Shown here: piece after piece, positions 1 through 5,986 of the stretch
Layout of the letters: the number at the start of each line of letters is the position of its first letter
Position numbering within the stretch: the stretch's first letter is position 1
Assembly: GCA_030632175.1 (NCBI GenBank)
Contig: DAOVVG010000122.1
Coordinates: forward strand, 1-7,224
Direction: 5' to 3'
Source: Gammaproteobacteria bacterium
GTDB taxonomy: Bacteria; Pseudomonadota; Gammaproteobacteria; UBA9214
DNA: 7,224 bases
The notes under the pieces: model-generated
Told to the model about the DNA's origin: nothing
What the model saw: the letters and a program-made list of their open reading frames with translations, nothing else
Database searches by the model: none
Translations under genes and position numbers: made by a program

Positions 1-1
1 A

Positions 2-1093
2 TACCGGGATGACATCCCGCTGGTCGGCGGATCATCTATTGATGGTAAAAAGAAGGACGACCTCGATCTGACCGCCGTCGTACCCAATGGCTACATCTCG
101 CACCAGTACAGTGACACGGTATGGTTCGGCCTCGGCATCAACGTCCCGTTCGGCCTTGAAAGCGAGTACAGTAAAAACGGGGTGGGGCGCTACCATGCGA
201 TTAAATCGGAATTACTCACCGTCAATATCAATCCTACAATGGCCTTCAGGTTCAACGACAACGTCTCGATTGGTTTTGGCCTCAGCGCATTGTATGCAGA
301 CGGCGAACTGACCAATGCAGCCGATGTTGGCCTGGGTGACTTTGCCTCCGGGGCCCCATCACTCCCCTGGTTTCCGACCGAGGTCGGCACCAGGACGTTT
401 GACAGCCGCGTCAAGATGACCGCGGATGACTGGGGCTATGGTTTTAATACCGGACTGTTGCTTGAACCAACGCAGAACAGCCGTATTGGCCTGCACTATC
501 GTTCCGAGATCGACCTGACGCTGGATGGTCATGCCAAGGTATCCGGGCCGGTGCTTAACAGCAGGCAGAAAGCAAAACTTGATCTCACCCTCCCGGACAG
601 CGTATCGCTCAGCGGTTATTACTCCCTGAACACACAATGGGCCTTCATGGCAGATGTCACCTGGACACAATGGAGCGATATCGACACACTTGATATCAAA
701 TTGCAGGACGGCTCAAGAAGCGTCGCAGTATGGGACTATGATGACAGCTTCCGCTATTCCATTGGCACCGAGTACACACATGACCGAAAATGGACATTCC
801 GCACCGGTGTTGCCCTGGATGAAACCCCGATACCCAAGGACAGCCTGCGTTCCCCCCGGGTACCGGGTAACGATCGCACCTGGCTGGCGCTGGGTTTGAC
901 CTATCGCTATACGCCAAACCTGAGCTTTGACTTTGGCTACGCACACCTGTTTGTTGATGATCCGAAACTAAAGGGTGTCTCAGACAACCACGACCCGACC
1001 CAGGGCCAGACATCCGGCGGCCACAGACTGTCCGGCAAGTATGATTCAAAGGTGGATATTCTGAGCGCACAGGTAAACTGGAAGTTCAAATAA
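2..1093 (+). CDS. FadL/OmpP1-family outer membrane channel, 5' end missing
   Basis: The reading frame is open from base 2 and the first codons are off the window, so the N-terminal signal peptide and plug region are not visible. About 363 residues remain. Family signatures seen include a segment reading SDTVWFGLGINVPFGL, then GRYHAIKSELLTVNINP shortly after. These are typical of the FadL barrel, which moves long-chain fatty acids or other hydrophobic compounds across the outer membrane. The rest alternates aromatic-rich strands with polar loops, and the protein ends ILSAQVNWKFK, with an aromatic residue one before the end as in many BAM-assembled barrels. A GTG at 182 would also open this frame, but it lies in the middle of the conserved GRY motif, so it is not the true start. 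The family is clear and the substrate is unknown. Confidence 0.9.
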   Translation, partial: YRDDIPLVGGSSIDGKKKDDLDLTAVVPNGYISHQYSDTVWFGLGINVPFGLESEYSKNGVGRYHAIKSELLTVNINPTMAFRFNDNVSIGFGLSALYADGELTNAADVGLGDFASGAPSLPWFPTEVGTRTFDSRVKMTADDWGYGFNTGLLLEPTQNSRIGLHYRSEIDLTLDGHAKVSGPVLNSRQKAKLDLTLPDSVSLSGYYSLNTQWAFMADVTWTQWSDIDTLDIKLQDGSRSVAVWDYDDSFRYSIGTEYTHDRKWTFRTGVALDETPIPKDSLRSPRVPGNDRTWLALGLTYRYTPNLSFDFGYAHLFVDDPKLKGVSDNHDPTQGQTSGGHRLSGKYDSKVDILSAQVNWKFK

Positions 1094-1116
1094 ACGCCTG
1101 GACAAGTAACAGGCAC

Positions 1117-1148
1117 AAAAAACCCCGGTCATTAGCCGGGGTTTTTTT
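1117..1148. terminator. Bidirectional intrinsic terminator between the FadL-like gene and tusA
   Basis: A 12-base perfect stem (AAAAAACCCCGG with CCGGGGTTTTTT) encloses a 7-base loop, TCATTAG. It has a T run on the plus strand and an A run that becomes a T run on the minus strand. It lies 23 bases after the FadL-like stop and 26 bases after the convergent tusA-like stop, so one hairpin can end both transcripts. Confidence 0.93.
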
Positions 1149-1174
1149 ATACCTGCTTCAGAAGGCTGCCTGTA

Positions 1175-1408
1175 TCAGCCGCCCTTCTTCATCAGGAAAA
1201 GAAACTTGCCATCTTCTTCAGAAGAAGACATCAGCTCATTGCCAGTCTGCTTGGCAAATGCTTCAAAGTCCTTGACCGAACCCGGATCCGTTGCAATGAT
1301 GCGCAGCACCTTGCCAGCCTCAAGACCATTCAGGGCTTTCTTTGCACGTAAGATAGGCAAAGGGCAATTCAGACCCGTTGCATCAAGTTCGTCATCAAAA
1401 TCTGCCAT
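1175..1408 (-). CDS. tusA: TusA/SirA-family sulfur carrier protein
   Basis: This is a 77-residue cytoplasmic protein of the TusA/SirA/YeeD family. The signature is LDATGLNCPLPILRAKKAL near the N-terminus, where Cys15 in the CPxP motif is the residue that carries persulfide sulfur in characterised members. The length matches the family. TusA proteins pass sulfur to tRNA thiolation, molybdenum-cofactor enzymes or, in sulfur oxidisers, to Dsr or sHdr oxidation systems; which applies here cannot be read from sequence. ATG at 1408 is chosen over GTG at 1411 because AGGAG sits 7 bases before the ATG but only 4 before the GTG. The gene is divergent from bepA. I recall the same pairing in Pseudomonas aeruginosa (PA1006/PA1005), which suggests a conserved neighbourhood. 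The assignment among TusA paralogues is uncertain, so the symbol is family-level. Confidence 0.88.
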   Translation of the reverse strand: MADFDDELDATGLNCPLPILRAKKALNGLEAGKVLRIIATDPGSVKDFEAFAKQTGNELMSSSEEDGKFLFLMKKGG

Positions 1409-1415
1409 CACAACT

Positions 1416-1420
1416 CTCCT
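1416..1420 (-). promoter_or_regulatory. Ribosome binding site that fixes the tusA start
   Basis: AGGAG on the minus strand ends 7 bases before ATG at 1408. The overlapping in-frame GTG at 1411 would leave only 4 bases, so the ATG is preferred. Confidence 0.75.
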
Positions 1421-1437
1421 TTAAAAATTTTAGTGCT

Positions 1438-1443
1438 ATTGTA
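1438..1443 (-). promoter_or_regulatory. Possible -10 element for tusA
   Basis: TACAAT on the minus strand matches the sigma-70 -10 box at five of six positions. It would start a transcript around 1431, about 23 bases before the tusA ATG, which leaves room for the AGGAG. I see no good -35 at the expected distance, so this is a partial match only. Confidence 0.35.
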
Positions 1444-1497
1444 TCAATCCGACTGTGCGGACCATTGATAATGAGATTAGAATACATCGGAGAACTT

Positions 1498-1584
1498 ATG
1501 ATATCACGCTCCGGAAGGCAAGACCCCATCGGGGAGACCCCGCAACCGCAACCCATTGAACCAGGATGTCAATTCCCTGTCTGA
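1498..1584 (+). CDS. Possible 28-residue proline-rich leader ORF upstream of bepA
   Basis: ATG at 1498 follows GGAG by five bases and opens a frame of 28 codons ending in TGA at 1582-1584. It has six prolines, including a TPQPQP run. The ORF contains alternating CCCC, GGGG and CCCC blocks (1524-1541), which allow two mutually exclusive hairpins. It ends 36 bases before the bepA start. There is no recognisable domain. The likely bepA promoter lies downstream of it, which argues against a simple attenuator. It could equally be a chance frame in a structured intergenic region. Confidence 0.18.
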   Translation: MISRSGRQDPIGETPQPQPIEPGCQFPV

Positions 1585-1608
1585 ACCCACTCAGCGGTAA
1601 ATTATACT
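1581..1608 (+). promoter_or_regulatory. Candidate promoter for bepA giving a nearly leaderless mRNA
   Basis: The -10 TATACT lies at 1603-1608 (five of six matches to TATAAT). A weak -35, CTGAAC, lies at 1581-1586 with a 16-base spacer. The predicted start is near 1615, only about six bases before the bepA ATG at 1621. No Shine-Dalgarno sequence lies in between. Confidence 0.45.
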
Positions 1609-1620
1609 TAATTATTCTAA

Positions 1621-3069
1621 ATGCACACCCTGTCCCGACTGCTCATTGCCCTGCTACTCATCCTGCCCCCGCCGGTGGTGCTGCCGGCATCCGATTTTGA
1701 TGAGCTCCCCAACCTGGGCGACGCCTCCGGTCAGGTCATTACTCCCAAGCAGGACAAGGAACTGGGTGCTTATTTCATGCGGCAGGTCCGTCAGGCCGGC
1801 ATGGTACTGGATGACGCGGAAAGCACTGCCTACCTGCAGGCACTGGGGCATAAGCTGGCCATTTACAGCGAAAACCCGGGCTACGGATTTACCTTCTTTC
1901 TGGTGGACGACGCCAGCATTAATGCCTTCGCCGGCCCCGGAGGATATATCGGGGCCAATGTTGGGCTGTTCCTCGCAGCCGAGTCAGAAAGCGAACTGGC
2001 GGGTGTGATGGCCCACGAAATCGCACACGTCACCCAGCGCCACCTGGCGCGCGCCTTTCAGGCCCAGGAAAGGATGAGCCTGCCAACGACTGCTGCCATT
2101 CTGGCCGCCATCCTGATCGGGGCAACCGCCGATCCTTCAGCCGGGGCCGCCGCACTGACTGCCGCCTCGGCGGCCGGCATACAAAGCCAGATCAACTTCA
2201 CCCGCGCAAATGAAAAGGAGGCCGACCGTGTCGGCATCCAGACACTGGCCGATGCAGAATTTGATCCTTACGGCATGCCGCAGTTCTTCGAGCGCTTACA
2301 GAAAAATTCAAAACTGTATGGCACCCGTCCACCGGAATTTCTGAGTACTCACCCGGTAACGACCAATCGTATTTCAGAAGCGACTGCACGGGCCGATACC
2401 TATCCGAGGGTAAAGGAATACACCAGCCTGGACTTCTTTTTGCTGCAGGCAAAGCTGCGCGTCAACAACTTTGCCAACCCCAGGCAGGTACTGGCTGATA
2501 CCCGACGTTACGAGGGGAAATCAGCCGGTAAAACACCCGTTGAACAATATGAGTTTGCCTTACTGCTATCGATGAACGAAAGACACAACGAAGCCCTGCC
2601 CGTCATGCAGAAGCTCCACAAAAATGACCCGGATCGGATCACCTATCGACTGGCGCTGGGCAGAATCCTGCGTGCTGCAAAACAGGAACAGGAAGCGCTG
2701 GACATATACAAGGACACACTGGGTTTATATCCCGGTGAGATCATGGTTATCCTGCCTTATGCAACCACCCTGATGGCCACCGGCAAATCCGACAGGGCCT
2801 ATACGCTGCTCTCGGAAGTCACCAGCAACAACGACGCGGACCCCCAGATCTATAAATTACTGGCCCAGGCTGCCGGCGCAACCAATCATCCGGTGCAGAC
2901 ACATACCGCAATGTCCCAGTACTACTTCCTGAATGGCTATACAAATCAGGCAATTGAACAATTAAAACTGGCTGAGAAAGCACCCGCGCTCAGCGCCTAC
3001 CAGACAGCACGCATTCAGGCACGTATCGCAAACCTGGAAGCATTGCTGAAAGCAGAAAGACAGGAGTGA
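1621..3069 (+). CDS. bepA: BepA-like periplasmic M48 metalloprotease with TPR tail
   Basis: This 482-residue protein is close to the length of E. coli BepA (YfgC), which helps or removes stalled outer membrane proteins such as LptD at the BAM complex. Residues 1-23 form a signal peptide ending near LPA. The M48 zinc site is HEIAH, with His132, Glu133 and His136, and the third ligand is probably Glu198 in NEKEAD. STHP at 242-245 supplies His244, equivalent by position to the switch histidine of E. coli BepA. From about residue 300 to the end, helical repeats match the TPR region that contacts partners. An in-frame TAA directly precedes the ATG, so the start cannot lie further upstream. No ribosome binding site is visible. 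It is divergent from the tusA-like gene. Loss of an outer-membrane quality-control enzyme would mostly affect barrel proteins such as the FadL-like protein nearby. Confidence 0.93.
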   Translation: MHTLSRLLIALLLILPPPVVLPASDFDELPNLGDASGQVITPKQDKELGAYFMRQVRQAGMVLDDAESTAYLQALGHKLAIYSENPGYGFTFFLVDDASINAFAGPGGYIGANVGLFLAAESESELAGVMAHEIAHVTQRHLARAFQAQERMSLPTTAAILAAILIGATADPSAGAAALTAASAAGIQSQINFTRANEKEADRVGIQTLADAEFDPYGMPQFFERLQKNSKLYGTRPPEFLSTHPVTTNRISEATARADTYPRVKEYTSLDFFLLQAKLRVNNFANPRQVLADTRRYEGKSAGKTPVEQYEFALLLSMNERHNEALPVMQKLHKNDPDRITYRLALGRILRAAKQEQEALDIYKDTLGLYPGEIMVILPYATTLMATGKSDRAYTLLSEVTSNNDADPQIYKLLAQAAGATNHPVQTHTAMSQYYFLNGYTNQAIEQLKLAEKAPALSAYQTARIQARIANLEALLKAERQE

Positions 3070-3080
3070 AAATTAGAATA

Positions 3081-3095
3081 ATTACAAATAGTAAT
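3081..3095. promoter_or_regulatory. Inverted repeat upstream of the sox promoter, possible operator
   Basis: ATTAC and GTAAT form perfect 5-base arms around AAATA. The centre (3088) lies about 61 bases before the predicted sox transcription start near 3149, a distance often used by activators that contact RNA polymerase from upstream. The short arms in AT-rich sequence mean chance is possible. Confidence 0.35.
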
Positions 3096-3112
3096 AGAGG
3101 AAAAAACCCTGC

Positions 3113-3142
3113 TTGACACAACATAAATACGGGTGCTAGTTT
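3113..3142 (+). promoter_or_regulatory. Candidate sigma-70 promoter of the sox operon
   Basis: A perfect TTGACA -35 lies at 3113-3118. An extended -10 follows: TGC at 3134-3136, then TAGTTT at 3137-3142, an 18-base spacer from the -35. The predicted start near 3149 leaves about 62 bases of leader before the soxK-like ATG. A second -10-like TATAAA at 3163-3168 has only a poor -35 partner. Confidence 0.55.
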
Positions 3143-3210
3143 CCTCACCCAGAACTACGAGATATAAAATCAGATTTTTACTGCATCACCAACCAATCTG
3201 GAGTTAATCA

Positions 3211-3540
3211 ATGAAAACAAGCTTTAATATCAAGCTGCTGTCAACCGCCCTACTTTCGGTGTGGCTGATCAACGGGTGCGCCAGCAACTCCGCCGGGGGA
3301 TCAAAAGCAAGCGCCGAAGCCAACACCGCCATCGCAAACGCCAATGACGCCATTAAGGCGGCAAAAGCCAATGACTGGATCTGGAGAGACACCGAGAAAT
3401 TTGCCAAACAGGCCAAGGAAGCTGCCAGTGCGGGTGACAACACCAAGGCGATCAAGCTGGCTGACAAGGCAAGGTTCCAGGCTGAAACCGCTGTCAAGCA
3501 ATACAGCATGGAATCCACCCAACAGCGTGGGTTGCGCTAA
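3211..3540 (+). CDS. soxK: SoxK-like SoxXA-binding lipoprotein
   Basis: This is a 109-residue protein. Residues 1-22 form a signal peptide ending LING before Cys23, a plausible though not ideal lipobox. The residues after the cysteine are Ala and Ser, not Asp, which favours outer-membrane sorting if lipidated. An alanine-rich helical stretch (34-53) follows, and then a conserved-looking block, WRDTEKFAKQAKEAASAGDN, at 58-77 leading into KAIKLADKARFQAE. This block resembles small SoxXA-binding proteins (SoxK/SAXB), first described in green sulfur bacteria, which raise SoxXA activity. GGAG lies seven bases before the ATG. It is the first gene of the operon, 70 bases before soxX. The sox context and the monohaem SoxA downstream both fit this role. 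I recognise the family by motif, not by alignment. Confidence 0.8.
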   Translation: MKTSFNIKLLSTALLSVWLINGCASNSAGGSKASAEANTAIANANDAIKAAKANDWIWRDTEKFAKQAKEAASAGDNTKAIKLADKARFQAETAVKQYSMESTQQRGLR

Positions 3541-3610
3541 GTCCGCATAGAAGCTACACATCAAAATTATTGCTTTTGGTAACAACACAAATCATTTAGG
3601 AGAAGACACG

Positions 3611-3991
3611 ATGCGGCATACCGCGAAGAAACTTTTCAAGTCAACGTTTTCACTTGCAGCTGTGGTCGGGGCATTATTACTCACCTCATTCCCTGCATCA
3701 GCCGCTGACGGAGCAAGCTCTGTCGTCGAAAAGGGTAAAGCAGTCTCTTTTGACCGCAAGAAGGGTAACTGTCTGGCCTGTCACGGCATGGGTGACGGAA
3801 CATTACCGGGCAACATCGGACCACCTCTGACCGCTATGAAGGCCCGCTTCCCTGACAGGGCAAAGCTGCGCGCCCAGATCTGGGACGCAACCACTCTCAA
3901 TCCAAACAGCATCATGATCCCGTTTGGACGTAACAGGGTCCTCTCTGAAGAAGAGATTGACCAGATTGTCGAATACGTCTACACGCTATAA
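3611..3991 (+). CDS. soxX: SoxX, monohaem cytochrome c subunit of SoxXA
   Basis: This is a 126-residue periplasmic cytochrome c. Residues 1-31 form a Sec signal peptide with cleavage after SFPASA. The haem site is CLACH with Cys54, Cys57 and His58, and Met102 in SIMIPFG is the likely sixth iron ligand, as in the MxPFG region of known SoxX. SoxX pairs with SoxA and takes electrons released when a thiosulfate sulfur is joined to the SoxY cysteine. The length fits the short SoxX class. AGGAG lies eight bases before the ATG, and soxY follows after 41 bases. The family assignment is firm. Confidence 0.95.
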   Translation: MRHTAKKLFKSTFSLAAVVGALLLTSFPASAADGASSVVEKGKAVSFDRKKGNCLACHGMGDGTLPGNIGPPLTAMKARFPDRAKLRAQIWDATTLNPNSIMIPFGRNRVLSEEEIDQIVEYVYTL

Positions 3992-4019
3992 AACCAAAGA
4001 TCATCCATTCCAAATTCTC

Positions 4020-4024
4020 AGGAG
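4020..4024 (+). promoter_or_regulatory. Ribosome binding site that fixes the GTG start of soxY
   Basis: AGGAG lies eight bases before GTG at 4033 but 17 before the in-frame ATG at 4042. An ATG at 4026 is in another frame. The site therefore favours GTG initiation. Confidence 0.7.
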
Positions 4025-4032
4025 AATGACAC

Positions 4033-4506
4033 GTGACAAGCATGAAACGCAGGCTATTTCTCAAAGGCTCCCTGGCCACAGGCGCAGTGGGAATAGCGGT
4101 CAGTACCGGCCTGCTTACACCAAGGGTTTCTATGGCCGCCTGGTCAAAAGCAGCTTTTGAAGCAACTGACATAAACGGGGGCTTAACTGCACTGTACGGC
4201 TCCTCAAGCATGGACAAGAGTGACAAGATCAAGATCAAGGCACCTGATATTGCTGAAAACGGCGCAGTTGTACCTGTCTCGGTTACCACAAGCATTGATG
4301 GCGTCTCTTCAATCAGCCTTTTCGCTGACAAGAACGCCTTGCCGCTGACAGCCGATTTTAAACTGGGTCCTGGCACGGAAGGTTACGTTTCAACCCGTAT
4401 AAAAATGGGTAAAACTGCAAACGTTATCGCGGTCGTCAAGGCCGGTGACAAGCTCTTCAGCAGCAGTAAGGAAGTCAAAGTAACCATCGGCGGCTGTGGC
4501 GGTTAA
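4033..4506 (+). CDS. soxY: SoxY, thiosulfate-oxidation carrier with swinging-arm cysteine
   Basis: This is a 157-residue protein. SoxY covalently holds the sulfur substrate on its C-terminal cysteine while SoxXA, SoxB and SoxCD act on it. Here the tail is IGGCGG with Cys155, the invariant swinging arm. The N-terminus has a twin-arginine signal: Arg6-Arg7 in KRRLFLKGS, a hydrophobic stretch, then SMA with cleavage likely after Ala35. The protein should therefore fold in the cytoplasm and be exported by Tat, carrying SoxZ with it. The start is GTG at 4033, set by the AGGAG eight bases before it; ATG at 4042 would still keep the Tat motif. A 53-base gap separates it from soxZ, longer than many soxYZ pairs. 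Confidence 0.95.
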   Translation: MTSMKRRLFLKGSLATGAVGIAVSTGLLTPRVSMAAWSKAAFEATDINGGLTALYGSSSMDKSDKIKIKAPDIAENGAVVPVSVTTSIDGVSSISLFADKNALPLTADFKLGPGTEGYVSTRIKMGKTANVIAVVKAGDKLFSSSKEVKVTIGGCGG

Positions 4507-4559
4507 TCCATTCCTGCTAATACATATTCTAAAATCAAAGGACATCAAGAGGACTAACC

Positions 4560-4871
4560 ATGGCAAGCATTAAAATGCGCGCAAAAATCACAGACGGAGT
4601 TACCACGCTCAAGGTGCTGATCAGTCACCCGATGGATACGGGTCTGCAGAAAGACAAGAAAACGGGCAAGAAGATTCCTGCCCACTTCATTCAGGAAGTT
4701 GTCTGCAAGCACAAGGACACAACTATAATGACGGCTAACTGGGGTCCGGCAATCTCCAAGAACCCTTACCTGTCATTCAACTTCAAGGGTGCAGCTGCAG
4801 GTGACACGATCAACCTCAGCTGGGTTGACAACAAAGGCGAGAAAGATTCATCCGACGTTGTCATCAAGTGA
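4560..4871 (+). CDS. soxZ: SoxZ, partner subunit of the SoxYZ sulfur carrier
   Basis: This is a 103-residue protein without a signal peptide, as expected for SoxZ, which is exported bound to Tat-targeted SoxY. It has the family pattern: MASIKMRAKITDGVTTLKVL at the start, SHPMDTG, then FIQEVVCKHKD and a C-terminal WVDNKGEKDSSDVVIK region with an immunoglobulin-like beta fold. It has one cysteine, Cys49, and I do not infer a role for it. AAGAGGA lies six bases before the ATG. The gene sits between soxY and soxA with gaps of about 53 bases. Assignment is firm from both sequence and context. Confidence 0.95.
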   Translation: MASIKMRAKITDGVTTLKVLISHPMDTGLQKDKKTGKKIPAHFIQEVVCKHKDTTIMTANWGPAISKNPYLSFNFKGAAAGDTINLSWVDNKGEKDSSDVVIK

Positions 4872-4923
4872 TCACATGTCGACCAAAATTACGCAACCAT
4901 TAGATCTGTAGGGGAAACATTTA

Positions 4924-5763
4924 ATGAAAAAACTCCTGATAGCTACACTCGTACTTGGCCTTCTCGGCGGTACTGCACTGTCGGTACAGGCATCACCGGA
5001 GCAGGATCTGAAAGAATTCAGGGCCTACTTTAAAAACCGCTTTCCCGGTACGCCCTTCAACGATTATGTAAACGGCGTTTACTCAATTGATAAGGCATCC
5101 AGGGAGCAATGGGAACAAATCGAGGAATTCCCTCCCTATGAGCTGAACATTGAGAAAGGCGAAACCTTGTACACTACGCCATTTGCAAACGGCAAGTCAT
5201 ATGCTGACTGTTTTGACAAAGGCGGCATCGGTATTGCCCACCGGTATCCGTTCTTCGACAATGAATCCGGCCAGGTAATCACACTGGAAGGCTCAATCAA
5301 CGCCTGCCGTGCAGTGAATGGAGAGAAACCACTCAAGTGGCAGAAAGGTGCCATCGCTGACATCTCCGCTTACATGAACGACACCTCACGGGGACAGATC
5401 ACCAATGTTGTTGTCCCAACAAACGATCCGGCTGCTATGGCGGCCTACCAGCAAGGCAAGGATCATTTCTATGCCAAGCGCGGGCAGCTGAACATGGCTT
5501 GTGCAGATTGTCATATCTACTACTCGGGCAACAAGATCCGTGCCGACCTGCTGAGCCCGGCACTGGGACATACAACTGGCTTCCCGGTGTATCGTTCAAA
5601 ATGGGGTGGTCTGGGTACACTGCATCGTCGCTACGGCGGCTGTAACAAGCAGGTCCGTGCCAAGCCCTACAAACCTCAGAGTGATGAGTACAAGACGCTG
5701 GAGTACTTCCATACCTACATGAGCAACGGACTGGTAAACAACGGCCCAAGCGCACGTAAGTAA
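4924..5763 (+). CDS. soxA: SoxA, monohaem type, catalytic subunit of SoxXA
   Basis: This is a 279-residue periplasmic cytochrome with a Sec signal peptide ending SVQA near residue 23. SoxXA forms the disulfide link between thiosulfate and SoxY. There is a single haem motif, CADCH (Cys193, Cys196, His197), corresponding to the C-terminal active-site haem. Cys240 in YGGCNKQVRAKPY is the conserved cysteine that ligates this haem as a modified (persulfide) residue in studied SoxA proteins. The N-terminal domain has no CxxCH; Cys96 and Cys128 remain and probably form the disulfide that replaces the second haem of dihaem SoxA. This is the monohaem class, which usually works with SoxK, in agreement with the soxK-like gene at the operon head. 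AGGGGA lies nine bases before the ATG. It is the last gene before the terminator. Confidence 0.95.
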   Translation: MKKLLIATLVLGLLGGTALSVQASPEQDLKEFRAYFKNRFPGTPFNDYVNGVYSIDKASREQWEQIEEFPPYELNIEKGETLYTTPFANGKSYADCFDKGGIGIAHRYPFFDNESGQVITLEGSINACRAVNGEKPLKWQKGAIADISAYMNDTSRGQITNVVVPTNDPAAMAAYQQGKDHFYAKRGQLNMACADCHIYYSGNKIRADLLSPALGHTTGFPVYRSKWGGLGTLHRRYGGCNKQVRAKPYKPQSDEYKTLEYFHTYMSNGLVNNGPSARK

Positions 5764-5783
5764 TGTAGTCTGCAAGCACTAAT

Positions 5784-5814
5784 AAAAAGCCCGGTTCAAT
5801 ACCGGGCTTTTTTT
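5784..5814 (+). terminator. Intrinsic terminator of the sox operon
   Basis: A perfect 12-base stem (AAAAAGCCCGGT with ACCGGGCTTTTT) has a 5-base loop, TCAAT, and seven Ts. It starts 21 bases after the soxA stop. Its A run on the left side would also allow termination from the minus strand, about 200 bases after the HxlR-type gene. Confidence 0.93.
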
Positions 5815-5967
5815 ATGGGCGTAACAAAATAGCTCAGTGCACACATCTGGCATCTTGCTGGCAAGCACATCATTCCAGCGACAGTGAGCGGTAGACAGCC
5901 TCTGTACCACACCGTTCTCCACCTGCGTGCCATAGACTCCCTCCCCTTTATACCCGGCGATTAATCG

Positions 5968-5986
5968 GGTGCTCCAGCGGAGCACC
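5968..5986. repeat. Perfect 8-base hairpin in the gap between soxA and the HxlR-type gene
   Basis: GGTGCTCC and GGAGCACC flank a three-base loop. An overlapping alternative pairing joins ACCCG at 5952-5956 with CGGGT at 5966-5970. There is no T run on either side, so it is not a standard intrinsic terminator, though it could stabilise the 3' end of the HxlR-type mRNA. The rest of 5815-6019 shows no convincing gene. A 45-codon minus-strand frame (5933-5796) has a GGAGG six bases before its ATG but runs into the terminator hairpin. Confidence 0.6.

Noticed and set aside
182..184. GTG as the start of the FadL-like gene
   Set aside because: The frame is open to the window edge and the conserved family motif spans this codon, so the gene is simply truncated by the window.
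359..1070. Several minus-strand frames opposite the FadL-like gene
   Set aside because: They overlap a clear barrel protein, have low-complexity or Cys/Arg/Pro-rich translations typical of shadow frames, and have no plausible start signals.
1424..1431. AAAATTTT palindrome between tusA and its promoter
   Set aside because: A short AT-only palindrome is expected by chance and adds nothing beyond the AT-rich leader.
3204..3518. Minus-strand frame of 104 codons opposite the soxK-like gene
   Set aside because: It is antisense to an alanine-rich gene whose codon pattern yields long opposite frames, and it has no recognisable domain. The plus-strand gene has a signal peptide, lipobox and ribosome binding site.
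3912..4376. Minus-strand frame of 154 codons across the end of soxX and most of soxY
   Set aside because: It runs opposite two firmly identified genes and shows no family motif.
5435..5779. Minus-strand frame of 114 codons opposite the 3' half of soxA
   Set aside because: It lies over the haem and active-site region of soxA, has no domain, and starts close to the terminator without a convincing ribosome binding site.
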